This document shows, one piece after another, positions 7,763-12,874 of a DNA stretch of 20,298 nucleotides. Under the pieces are notes generated by a model. That model had not been told where the DNA came from and did no database searches. It saw only the letters and a program-made list of their open reading frames with translations. The translations under genes and the position numbers were made by a program. Positions within the stretch are counted from its first letter, which is position 1; the number at the start of each line of letters is the position of its first letter. Source of the DNA: a virus; the IMG/VR virus record IMGVR_UViG_3300004095_000022, positions 1 to 20,298 of that record; one strand, written 5' to 3'.

Positions 7763-7791
7763 TTTATACTACTATTATACTCTAGTGTCAA
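7763..7791 (-). promoter_or_regulatory. Sigma-70-type promoter before the portal gene
   Basis: On the minus strand a perfect TTGACA (7791-7786) is followed by a 17-base spacer and TATAAA (7768-7763, 5 of 6). It lies in the 57-base gap between the terminase and portal genes and would start transcription about 20 bases before the portal ATG. It is among the best promoter matches in the window. Confidence 0.75.
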
Positions 7792-7793
7792 TC

Positions 7794-9194
7794 TTAAACC
7801 CAAAGGTAATTACTTTTCTGAATTTCTTTTCGTTTAGTGGCTAGTACTTCACCAGTTAAATTACCGTCAGCATGCAAGCATGCATATTGAAACGCATCGG
7901 CAATGTGAGAGTACTTATTCTTTTCTGGTTTATCATCAACGTCACCAGTGTTCTTAATTTTGTATCTATAACCACCTCGTAAGGCATTAATTAGATTTTT
8001 ACAACTTGGATCAATAAGCATCGCTGGTTTACCATCAGATATTCTAGTAAGCAATGAGTCAACGGCTGACAATCTGGCTACTACCGAGTTCGACTTTGCA
8101 GGAATAACCCTGAACCCTTCTTGTCTAAGAATATCAAATACACTTCTCTCATCTGTTTGAGCTCTTTGCGTACCTGCAGGGTCTCCAATAATTAACACGG
8201 GCATACCTGGGAATTTGTTAGCAAGTAACGGTTTTAGTTTTTCTCTAGTAAACCTAAGCGTACCCATCCCGTCAGAAACAAGATCAGCATAAGTTAAAAA
8301 TCTACCTAGCATATCAATCTGACTAATCGAACAGGCTGGGGTTAACCCGAAGTCCATCCCTAAAATCAGAGGGTGCGTGGTTGACTTGATGTAGCTCAAC
8401 GGCCCTTTTGAAACATGCATGTCTAAGTTAAATGCTCTAAATACTGGCTGCCCACTCAGCGACTTACCAAACTTCGCATTAATGTAAACATCAACCCAGT
8501 CTTCAGCTTTACCTTCTGCTAAGTTATCGTAGTAACCCTCAGGTAAGAAATCAGTCCAGTCTGCTTCGGCACTAAGCCCGCTTGGTTGGAAAAACACTTC
8601 CGCATTTTTTGGTGGTTCAGATAAAAACTGTTCCCAAAACGTATCCATGTCTGGAGGGTTTGTCATCCCCCATATGTGAGCATTAGGACTACCATCATCA
8701 GTGACACAGCCCACGGTATTGTCCAGCTTAGAAGGATAACGGCCAAGACGACCCTGTAACGCATTAAAGATGTCGGGGTTGATTTCTCGAAACTCGTCCA
8801 GTATGCCAAAAGAAGCTTGGAGAGACAGTAACCGCCTAACGTCATTAGAATCGTCCAGACCACGAAATAGTATTTCACATTCAACATCATTAAACTTTAA
8901 AATAAATTTATAATTGGTTTTCTCAAATACCCCAGCCTGCCCATCAGGGTACCACCTTAACACGTCAGGAATACTTGTATCCCGCAACTGCTCTCTTGTA
9001 TTACGCACCCATATTGCTCTTGATCGTCTAATACCATCCCGACATTTCGCCATTTTAGAAGCGTGATATGCTATTTTTATGATACCCGCAGTCGTTTTTG
9101 TACTACCCACAGGCCCAACAATCAATGAAATGAAGGCTTCTGACTGTAAAAATGGTTCTACTGACTTAGGTGGTGTATAGCTTAAATGGCTCAT
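7794..9194 (-). CDS. terL: Terminase large subunit (466 aa)
   Basis: DNA-packaging motor: an ATPase that translocates DNA and a nuclease that cuts the concatemer. Visible motifs, in order: Walker A-like GPVGSTKTT (27-35); Walker B FGILDEF with D133-E134; the coupling-type GMTNPP (about 176-181); then the RNase-H-like nuclease, LILGMDFGLTPA with D281, VLIIGDPAGTQ with D338, and YSHIADAFQYA with D433. All three nuclease acids are present. The length is usual for a TerL. The Walker A has the 'G-x-x-G-S-(T/G)-K-(T/S)' form of phage terminases. ATGA overlap with the upstream TerS-like gene suggests coupled translation. High confidence for TerL; packaging type (cos or pac) is not deducible. Confidence 0.95.
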   Translation of the reverse strand: MSHLSYTPPKSVEPFLQSEAFISLIVGPVGSTKTTAGIIKIAYHASKMAKCRDGIRRSRAIWVRNTREQLRDTSIPDVLRWYPDGQAGVFEKTNYKFILKFNDVECEILFRGLDDSNDVRRLLSLQASFGILDEFREINPDIFNALQGRLGRYPSKLDNTVGCVTDDGSPNAHIWGMTNPPDMDTFWEQFLSEPPKNAEVFFQPSGLSAEADWTDFLPEGYYDNLAEGKAEDWVDVYINAKFGKSLSGQPVFRAFNLDMHVSKGPLSYIKSTTHPLILGMDFGLTPACSISQIDMLGRFLTYADLVSDGMGTLRFTREKLKPLLANKFPGMPVLIIGDPAGTQRAQTDERSVFDILRQEGFRVIPAKSNSVVARLSAVDSLLTRISDGKPAMLIDPSCKNLINALRGGYRYKIKNTGDVDDKPEKNKYSHIADAFQYACLHADGNLTGEVLATKRKEIQKSNYLWV

Positions 9195-9718
9195 TTTTTG
9201 TCGTTTTTGACCTGTTTTTTGTCGTTTTTGACCGTTTTAGGGGTCTTAACGTGGGCTTTTTCAACAATATCTGTGGCTTCTATATCAACAATATTGGACT
9301 CTTTAGGGCTTGAAAAGTTAATACTGATCGAAAATCCTGGTCCTGCTACTGCTTGAACATTCGATTTTGGCTCTAAATCACCCAGTTTAGTGAATGTTTT
9401 AACACCTTCTTGTAGCTGAACAATCGAAGTTTCGTTATGTAAAAGCCTTTTAAAGTACTCATCCGACAAAACATCTGCTTTCATTGCAGACTTAACACGG
9501 AATGTATATCCAGACTGCTCGAACTCTACTCGCTGCGCTGCTACTGCATCAAGAAATGGTTTCCACTTAGACAACTTCTCCCAAGCTTCGCCATAGATGC
9601 CATTGCGTGATGCAACTTCTTTAGGGTCTTCTATCCCAGCTGCTATTGAGGCAACTAAACCAGGAGGAATATCCAAAAAGCGATCAGGGTTAGTTAGATC
9701 TTTGAGCTCTTCGTTCAT
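9191..9718 (-). CDS. TerS-like protein, probable terminase small subunit (175 aa)
   Basis: Directly upstream of terL with an ATGA overlap, the classic place for the DNA-recognition subunit of the packaging enzyme. Residues 18-50 (VASIAAGIEDPKEVASRNGI, then YGEAWEKLSKW) resemble an HTH-like element of TerS proteins. The middle (FRVKSAMKADVLSDEYFKRL, then a long helix ending TFTKLGDLEPKS) is like the oligomerisation part of TerS proteins, with the 'K-x-x-x-L-x-D-L-E-P-K' end common in that family. The C-terminus is basic, with a duplicated VKNDKK. The start is an ATG at 9718, overlapping the ribbon-helix-helix gene by 29 bases. TerS is inferred mainly from context and weak pattern. Confidence 0.7.
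   Translation of the reverse strand: MNEELKDLTNPDRFLDIPPGLVASIAAGIEDPKEVASRNGIYGEAWEKLSKWKPFLDAVAAQRVEFEQSGYTFRVKSAMKADVLSDEYFKRLLHNETSIVQLQEGVKTFTKLGDLEPKSNVQAVAGPGFSISINFSSPKESNIVDIEATDIVEKAHVKTPKTVKNDKKQVKNDKK
9194..9233 (-). repeat. 21-base tandem duplication at the end of the TerS-like gene
   Basis: A 19-base unit (TTTTTTGTCGTTTTTGACC) occurs at 9194-9212 and 9215-9233, so the period is 21 bases. It encodes VKNDKK twice in the basic tail of the TerS-like protein. Confidence 0.85.
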
Positions 9719-9836
9719 CTACAAACTTCTTTAGTGCTAATCGAATAACTTCAGAGAATGTAAGTCCTTTAAGAGCTGCTTCTTCTTTTAGACTTGTTAC
9801 CAGTTCTTCTGGTAAGAAAAAATTATGGCGCTTCAC
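9690..9836 (-). CDS. Ribbon-helix-helix DNA-binding mini-protein (48 aa)
   Basis: A 48-residue gene, starting with GTG at 9836-9834 and ending at TAA 9692-9690. The GTG forms a GTGA overlap with the stop of the 60-aa gene and is preceded by AAAGGA. The protein (VKRHNFFLPEELVTSLKEEA, then ALKGLTFSEVIRLALKKFVD) has the full Arc/CopG-type pattern: a short beta strand (HNFFLP), then helix A (EELVTSLKEEAALKG) and a TFSEVIRLALKKF helix B. The family binds DNA as dimers. It overlaps the TerS-like gene by 29 bases, so it may control the late genes or help the terminase find its site; both are inferences. Confidence 0.75.
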   Translation of the reverse strand: MKRHNFFLPEELVTSLKEEAALKGLTFSEVIRLALKKFVDERRAQRSN

Positions 9837-10015
9837 TTTTTAAATCCTTTGAGTGTTTCAGCTAAACGAGCTCGCTGTCCTACTTTACCGCCTTTTGATG
9901 CAGCAGCTTCTAGTTTTTTAGCTGGAATTTTTTTACCTTTAGGAACTCCAAGGTCTTCATGTAAAGCACCAGGTTTTTTAATTGCGTCAGCAATCCAGTT
10001 CTTTTTAGTAGCCAT
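9833..10015 (-). CDS. Lys-rich phage mini-protein (60 aa)
   Basis: A 60-residue basic protein, MATKKNWIADAIKKPGALHE at the N-terminus, then DLGVPKGKKIPAKKLEAAAS and KVGQRARLAETLKGFKK. The order 'W-I-x-x-A-I-K-x-P-G-A-L-x-x-x-L-G-V-P-x-G-x-x-I-P' followed by 'K-K-L-x-x-A' and 'R-A-R-L-A-x-T-L' is one I know as a recurrent small phage protein, usually near head genes or cyanophage and pelagiphage-like structural genes; no function is known to me. The high charge suggests nucleic-acid contact. It lies one base after the stop of the 56-aa gene and is coupled to the ribbon-helix-helix gene by GTGA. Confidence 0.75.
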   Translation of the reverse strand: MATKKNWIADAIKKPGALHEDLGVPKGKKIPAKKLEAAASKGGKVGQRARLAETLKGFKK

Positions 10016-10016
10016 T

Positions 10017-10187
10017 TTACTTAGCTTTCTTCATTGGTGGCTTTGGCTTAGGCATCTTAGCCATTTTGGACTCTTCCATCTTTTCGCCCTTGGCATAAGT
10101 TTTAGCTGGGAGTTTTTTCTCTGCAGCCTCTTCTTTTTTAGTTTCTTTACCACCAAATAGTTTTGCGAATGGGTTAGGTTTTTTCAT
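10017..10187 (-). CDS. Lys/Glu-rich mini-protein (56 aa)
   Basis: A 56-residue gene, ATG 10187-10185, stop TAA ending at 10017, with ACAGGAGAATCTT before the ATG, a strong ribosome site. The peptide (MKKPNPFAKLFGGKETKKEE ... GEKMEESKMAKMPKPKPPMK) is highly charged and low-complexity, with no membrane segment or known motif, so it is likely disordered. It is the first gene after the 10212-10240 promoter and heads the structural-gene series. A role is unknown to me; small basic/acidic tails of this kind can bind nucleic acid or virion partners, but nothing here shows it. Confidence 0.65.
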   Translation of the reverse strand: MKKPNPFAKLFGGKETKKEEAAEKKLPAKTYAKGEKMEESKMAKMPKPKPPMKKAK

Positions 10188-10211
10188 AAGATTCTCCTGT
10201 TGTATAAATTG

Positions 10212-10240
10212 ATTGTAATGTGTATGCGTATATTATGCAA
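10212..10240 (-). promoter_or_regulatory. Possible sigma-70-type promoter for the packaging genes
   Basis: On the minus strand TTGCAT (10240-10235, 3 of 6) is followed by 17 bases and TACAAT (10217-10212, 5 of 6). It lies between the HNH gene and the 56-aa gene, about 25 bases before the 56-aa ATG, and would drive the small genes, the terminase and the rest. The -35 is weak, so confidence is moderate. Confidence 0.5.
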
Positions 10241-10243
10241 GTT

Positions 10244-10600
10244 TTATAGGAATTTTTTTCCACGTTCTTCGTAGAAGTGGTGTTTTCTATGGCAGTTAGC
10301 ACAGAGTACTATGCATTTTTTTATTTCTTCTCGTGCGCCATTGTAGTTTTGCCATTGTAAAAGCTTAGATACTTTTTTGTTGGTTAGGTCTTTTTTGACG
10401 TGATGGAAATCAAATGTTGCTGGGTGTGTCTCGCCACAGTGTGCGCAGTGAAGGGTTGCTTTGAATTCTAGCCATTTTTTTCTGAGGGCTTTTTTTCTGA
10501 TCCCTACTTTTTTTATGTGTGTATCTTTGTTTTTTTCGTAGTAATTTTTTGAATACTCTTTTTGTTTGGCTTTTCTAACTTCTGGATCTTTGTATGGCAT
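10244..10600 (-). CDS. HNH endonuclease (118 aa)
   Basis: A compact HNH protein. A Lys-rich N-terminus (1-45) precedes a zinc-ribbon plus HNH core: CAHC (52-55), FDFHH with H66-H67, then VLCANCHRKHH (98-108) with C100 and C103. The two Cys pairs bind structural zinc and the His residues form the ββα-metal nuclease site. In phages such enzymes either assist DNA packaging with the terminase or are homing endonucleases. Its place next to the terminase group fits the first role, but it sits at the edge of the non-coding divide, which is also usual for a mobile homing gene. The ribosome site is weak (GGAAAA, about ten bases before the ATG). Confidence 0.85.
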   Translation of the reverse strand: MPYKDPEVRKAKQKEYSKNYYEKNKDTHIKKVGIRKKALRKKWLEFKATLHCAHCGETHPATFDFHHVKKDLTNKKVSKLLQWQNYNGAREEIKKCIVLCANCHRKHHFYEERGKKFL

Positions 10601-10724
10601 AGGACGTTTTCCATGTGGGGTATGGAGGGATGTGAATTTGGCAGATTAAAAGCTGTTACCCAGAAAGTAGCAAAACTAGTAACTTACTGCATCCTTCAAC
10701 GGCTACTTAACCATCCCCTCTGAA

Positions 10725-10733
10725 AGTATAACA
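10725..10733 (-). promoter_or_regulatory. Extended -10 promoter candidate for the HNH gene
   Basis: The minus strand reads TGTTATACT, i.e. TG-N-TATACT, an extended -10. No good -35 is found at 16-18 bases. It would give a 5' leader of about 115 bases before the HNH gene. Confidence 0.3.
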
Positions 10734-10782
10734 TGTACTAAACGTGTGTATGTCTTAAAAATTAGGGTCCCGTTATGACTAA

Positions 10783-10834
10783 GGGGTAAGCACCCCCCCA
10801 CCCCCCACCCCTCGTTGTCCCGCTCCCCTACCCC
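10783..10834 (-). other. G-quadruplex-type tract on the minus strand with a small hairpin
   Basis: Plus-strand C runs of 7, 6, 4, 3, 4 and 4 bases (10793-10799, 10801-10806, 10808-10811, 10819-10821, 10825-10828, 10831-10834) give six G runs of at least three on the minus strand, several with one- to three-base loops. This meets the usual G4 pattern. GGGGT (10783-10787) and ACCCC (10792-10796) can also form a hairpin with a four-base loop. It separates the two divergent units. Confidence 0.65.
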
Positions 10835-10846
10835 TCGAAGTCAGAT

Positions 10847-10865
10847 GAGAATGATTATCATTTGC
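10847..10865. promoter_or_regulatory. Fur-box-like operator upstream of the early promoter
   Basis: GAGAATGATTATCATTTGC matches the classic 19-base Fur consensus (GATAATGATAATCATTATC) at 15 of 19 positions and holds the 6-1-6 dyad AATGAT-T-ATCATT (10850-10862). It ends ten bases before the -35 of the plus-strand promoter. It could be a site for host Fur or for an unrelated phage repressor that uses the same dyad; the sequence cannot tell these apart. Confidence 0.5.
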
Positions 10866-10875
10866 GTTTATTTTG

Positions 10876-10903
10876 TTCACAATAGGGGTAGATTGCATAT
10901 AGT
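10876..10903 (+). promoter_or_regulatory. Early rightward promoter
   Basis: TTCACA (10876-10881, 5 of 6 to TTGACA), a 16-base spacer and TATAGT (10898-10903, 5 of 6). It is just downstream of the Fur-like dyad and would start transcription at about 10910, placing the first boxA-like element at the very 5' end of the RNA. Confidence 0.55.
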
Positions 10904-10915
10904 ATACGATGCTTG

Positions 10916-10934
10916 CATCCTCTCTTTAACAATT
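10916..10934 (+). promoter_or_regulatory. boxA-like antitermination element, copy 1
   Basis: CATCCTCTCTTTAACAATT is identical to copy 2 at 11035-11053. Its CTCTTTAACAAT core equals the boxA of enterobacterial rRNA leaders as I remember it, the RNA site bound by NusB-NusE (S10) to make RNA polymerase resist termination. It lies at the predicted RNA 5' end and is followed at once by a 12-bp stem. Confidence 0.55.
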
Positions 10935-11018
10935 AGTGAATTAAACTTATCGGCTCTGATTTTCTTCCATCATTAGGGGGAACAGTCTAACGATAGTATC
11001 AAAACATTTAATTCACTA
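10934..11018 (+). ncRNA. Long leader hairpin between the two boxA copies
   Basis: TAGTGAATTAAA (10934-10945) is perfectly complementary to TTTAATTCACTA (11007-11018), and TATCG/CGATA (10948-10952 with 10991-10995) can extend it. The stem closes about 60 bases. This is an RNA structure (or DNA cruciform) set directly after boxA copy 1 and ending 16 bases before copy 2. Confidence 0.6.
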
Positions 11019-11034
11019 GGCGTGAGGTTGTAAT

Positions 11035-11053
11035 CATCCTCTCTTTAACAATT
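11035..11053 (+). promoter_or_regulatory. boxA-like antitermination element, copy 2
   Basis: The second identical 19-base copy, 119 bases after the first. It is followed by a CCATCT/AGATGG hairpin (11065-11070 with 11080-11085, nine-base loop), repeating the 'boxA then stem' order of copy 1. Confidence 0.55.
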
Positions 11054-11485
11054 TGCTAAAATGCCCATCTTGAATCCGTAGATGGTATAGGGTAGGTGTA
11101 GATTGGAAATAACCTTATTGTATGTAGTAGTGAGCCTAACGAGGGCGGTAACAAATCGGAGAGGGTGCAATAGTCCCGTATAAGATAGAAGGATACGGCT
11201 TAGAATTTTAATGTTCTAGGTTTAGTATTTCATGTAATCACCATAACTAGCAAGCCGATTAGTCACGAAAACAGAAAAGGTGTGGTAATGAGAAAAGCCA
11301 TGCAATCGAGTAGTATCCCTATGTATTAAATGTATCTGACAATTATGTTTAATGCCAAGCCTCTTAACCTCTGACAAGAACTGCTAAAACAGCGAGGCGT
11401 ATCAATAATTTATTAACCAACGGAAAGCGTTACCAAAAGAATTTACGAGGTTGATTAGAAATAGTCAGCCTCCCTAAGTTTTTTT
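11054..11485 (+). ncRNA. Putative structured leader or stand-alone non-coding RNA
   Basis: No reading frame here has a plausible start and length, but complementary pairs are dense: CCATCT/AGATGG (11065-11085); AATCGG (11154-11159) with CCGATT (11255-11260), which would enclose CCGTAT/ATACGG (11176-11198) and TAGAA/TTCTA (11201-11218) as two hairpins of a multibranch loop; GCCTC/GAGGC enclosing a small CTG/CAG hairpin (about 11358-11399); and AACG/CGTT near 11420. It could be a long 5' leader of the early operon or a separate RNA of about 430 bases. I do not match it to a named class. Confidence 0.4.
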
Positions 11486-11497
11486 AGTAGTCTAATC
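11447..11497 (+). terminator. Terminator-like hairpin with a competing stem before the first early gene
   Basis: GAGGTTGA (11447-11454) pairs with TCAGCCTC (11465-11472), one G-U, ten-base loop; seven T follow at 11479-11485 after a six-base gap. GATTAGA (11453-11459) is also perfectly complementary to TCTAATC (11491-11497) and uses bases of the first stem, so the two cannot form together. This is the layout of an attenuator, though the gap before the T run weakens it. Confidence 0.4.
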
Positions 11498-11523
11498 GTA
11501 GTTTAATTTTAAAGGGTATTATT

Positions 11524-11946
11524 ATGTCAAACAATCAATTAGCAGTATTCAACAAAGATATCTTCACAATGTCAGTTTCTAAGACTGGCGTAGTTAAGAC
11601 TGGTTCAATCGCTTTAACCATAGCAAAAGGTTCTAGTGCAAGCCGTTCTAACATAGGTTACACAATCTATCAGGAACAAATCGCTAATGGTATGTATCGC
11701 CCTGCGGCTCGTGACATTGTCAGTCAGTTAGTTGCGAAGTCTGCTCAGCCGTATCTATCTGTTTCAGTGGATGCAAGTGGTCCAATGAAAAAGGCTGACT
11801 TTATCGCACTATGCACTCAAGTGGATTATGTCGTGCGTAATAGCGGTAAGGAATTAAAAGGCACTAAGGCTTATGTATACGATATCGTCAAGCAAGTTGT
11901 TCAATCAGTTGTTAAGGCTGAAGGCACTGGCGAAGTTGTTGCGTAA
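11524..11946 (+). CDS. First early gene, unknown function (140 aa)
   Basis: I do not recognise a family. The protein is soluble and of mixed alpha/beta type, opening with SNNQLAVFNKDIFTMSVSKT, with Ser/Gly-rich parts (KGSSASRSNIGYTIYQEQI), a MYRPAARDIVSQLVAK helix, and a C-terminal helix (AYVYDIVKQVVQSVVKAEG). No zinc site, membrane segment or catalytic motif is seen. AAGGG lies seven bases before the ATG. As the first gene of the early arm behind a long leader with boxA-like and attenuator-like elements, it is likely expressed at once on infection; the first early gene in many phages counters a host function, but there is no direct evidence of that here. Confidence 0.8.
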   Translation: MSNNQLAVFNKDIFTMSVSKTGVVKTGSIALTIAKGSSASRSNIGYTIYQEQIANGMYRPAARDIVSQLVAKSAQPYLSVSVDASGPMKKADFIALCTQVDYVVRNSGKELKGTKAYVYDIVKQVVQSVVKAEGTGEVVA

Positions 11947-11953
11947 GTTGTAT

Positions 11954-12000
11954 ATCAGTGATACTGATGAGGCTTGATGAGCCGAAACCCCTACGGGGGT
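11954..12000 (+). other. Three consecutive small hairpins in an intergenic gap
   Basis: ATCAGT-GAT-ACTGAT (11954-11968), GGCT-TGATG-AGCC (11971-11983) and ACCCC-TACG-GGGGT (11987-12000, with a stable C(UACG)G loop) follow each other. No T run follows, so a simple terminator is unlikely. The last stem ends 10 bases before the ribosome site of the next gene and may affect its translation or RNA processing. Confidence 0.6.
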
Positions 12001-12018
12001 CTATCACATGGAGGGTTT

Positions 12019-12279
12019 ATGAAAATTAAAAAGGTTCATACTGTTCCGAAGGGAACAATGTCGCACTATCCAACAGTAGTGCAAAAGGTTTGGGATTTTA
12101 GTCCCGATGCACCGAAGTATAAAGGTGGGCATGATGGTGCTAGGCATCAAGGGGGCTTGCCCCCATCAACTCGAATGACAAACTGTGCAGGTGTGTATGA
12201 GATGGCTCGCACATTCGGACAAAAGAATAGAGACAATAAGTATGTTCTATCTCGCCCTGTTATGCCAAAGAAAAGATAA
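12019..12279 (+). CDS. Basic small protein of unknown function (86 aa)
   Basis: I choose the ATG at 12019, preceded by GGAGGG with a short spacer, over in-frame TTG/ATG starts at 11974 and 11977, which would put the three-hairpin region into coding sequence. The peptide opens MKIKKVHTVPKGTMSHYPTV, holds a Gly/His part (KYKGGHDGARHQGG) and ends NKYVLSRPVMPKKR, strongly basic. The charge pattern may suit nucleic-acid or virion binding, but I know no family. It is the last gene before a 456-base non-coding stretch with repeats. Confidence 0.65.
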   Translation: MKIKKVHTVPKGTMSHYPTVVQKVWDFSPDAPKYKGGHDGARHQGGLPPSTRMTNCAGVYEMARTFGQKNRDNKYVLSRPVMPKKR

Positions 12280-12404
12280 GGCATAGTTATTCCAATTAGA
12301 GGGACTGCCAACCCCTCTTCTAACAGTAGGCAATGGTCGTGAACACGAGGGGGATTCGCCAACCTACCTAAACCATCAATTAGGCTTACCATAATAGTGC
12401 AGTA

Positions 12405-12462
12405 TTGTATTTATCTCTGTTCTCTTGTTCCATTTAGAGATAATTACCAGAGATAAATACAA
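12405..12462. repeat. Perfect 15-bp inverted repeat
   Basis: TTGTATTTATCTCTG (12405-12419) and CAGAGATAAATACAA (12448-12462) are exact inverted copies around 28 bases. Each arm holds one AGAGATAA motif and the loop holds another. It could be a cruciform, an RNA stem or a pair of opposing protein sites. Confidence 0.85.
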
Positions 12463-12644
12463 CCCCCTTATAAACAGGTGCTTTGCTGTCTGTAATTATC
12501 TAATTATCTATTTATCTATTAATATATAGTATAGAGAGATATAGAGAACGTGTTCGTGTGTGTTTGTATTTGCACATGGCATACATTACATATCTCTATA
12601 TACGGGGGTCGCCTAAACGAAAAAACGATTTAGAGATAATTACC
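12432..12644. repeat. 17-base direct repeat pair
   Basis: ATTTAGAGATAATTACC occurs at 12432-12448 and 12628-12644, 196 bases apart, each carrying an AGAGATAA motif with conserved flanks. The longer identity suggests that the full site is about 17 bases. Confidence 0.85.
12494..12525. repeat. Four tandem 8-mers (AATTATCT type)
   Basis: AATTATCT (12494-12501), AATTATCT (12502-12509), ATTTATCT (12510-12517) and ATTAATAT (12518-12525) follow head to tail. The array is all AT except for one C per unit, and could melt easily. Confidence 0.8.
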
Positions 12645-12735
12645 TGAGACCCTTTGTTTATAAGGCTCCTATTTATCTCTAGCAATTATCTCTGTATTAT
12701 CCACCCCAAAACTCACCAAAGAAAGGTCACAAATC

Positions 12736-12864
12736 ATGGAATCAATCCGTAATTGGGTAGACACAAATCACATGCAATATTGTGAAGAGTATCACGAGAT
12801 GGGTTACATTGAGCCCACTATAAAATTCCGTATATGGGAATTCTTGTTCAACATCTTCAAATAA
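12736..12864 (+). CDS. Small unknown protein (42 aa)
   Basis: A 42-residue gene, ATG 12736, preceded by AAGAAAGGT nine bases upstream, the same ribosome site as used later at 16610 and 17628. The peptide opens MESIRNWVDTNHMQYCEEYH and ends KFRIWEFLFNIFK, hydrophobic and aromatic at the end. No family is known to me. It is the first coding gene after the repeat-rich stretch and leads a row of tiny genes. Confidence 0.55.
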   Translation: MESIRNWVDTNHMQYCEEYHEMGYIEPTIKFRIWEFLFNIFK

Positions 12865-12874
12865 CAGGCTCATT

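Larger units (their letters stand above)
10601..11523. other. Non-coding divide between the two arms
   Basis: No convincing gene lies here. From left to right I see: 5-base pairs GTTAC/GTAAC and GTAGC/GCTAC and a short AGTAA-C-TTACT palindrome near 10640-10710; a possible minus promoter; a C-rich tract (10783-10834); a Fur-box-like dyad; a plus promoter; two boxA-like repeats; and a structured leader up to the first plus-strand gene. The listed elements are annotated separately. Confidence 0.8.
12280..12735. other. AT-rich non-coding stretch with an AGATAA motif cluster, origin-like
   Basis: No gene is seen. AGATAA or its complement TTATCT occurs nine times: TTATCT at 12411, 12496, 12504, 12512, 12673 and 12686, and AGATAA at 12438, 12451 and 12634. 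Six of these are the longer AGAGATAA/TTATCTCT. They occur in both orientations in an AT-rich context with tandem 8-mers. This resembles iterons beside a DNA-unwinding element, or an operator array. There is no adjacent initiator gene, so origin is only a hypothesis. Confidence 0.55.

Noticed and set aside
9825-10160. 111-residue plus-strand frame over the Lys-rich mini-genes
   Set aside because: Its Phe/Leu-rich product mirrors Lys-rich codons on the other strand; the minus-strand genes have ribosome sites and overlapping starts and stops.
11054-11485. Assignment of the leader to a named large RNA class such as GOLLD or HEARO
   Set aside because: Size and structure are suggestive, but I cannot match the defining conserved motifs by eye.
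10601-11523. tRNA genes, a group I intron or a CRISPR array in the non-coding divide
   Set aside because: I saw no GGTTCGA-type T-arm with a matching acceptor stem, no recognisable intron core, and no regularly spaced repeats; the two 19-base repeats are better explained as boxA-like sites.
12541-12570. GAAC-GT-GTTC (about 12547-12556) as an SOS/LexA box
   Set aside because: The half-site spacing is two bases, not the four or eight of known LexA boxes.
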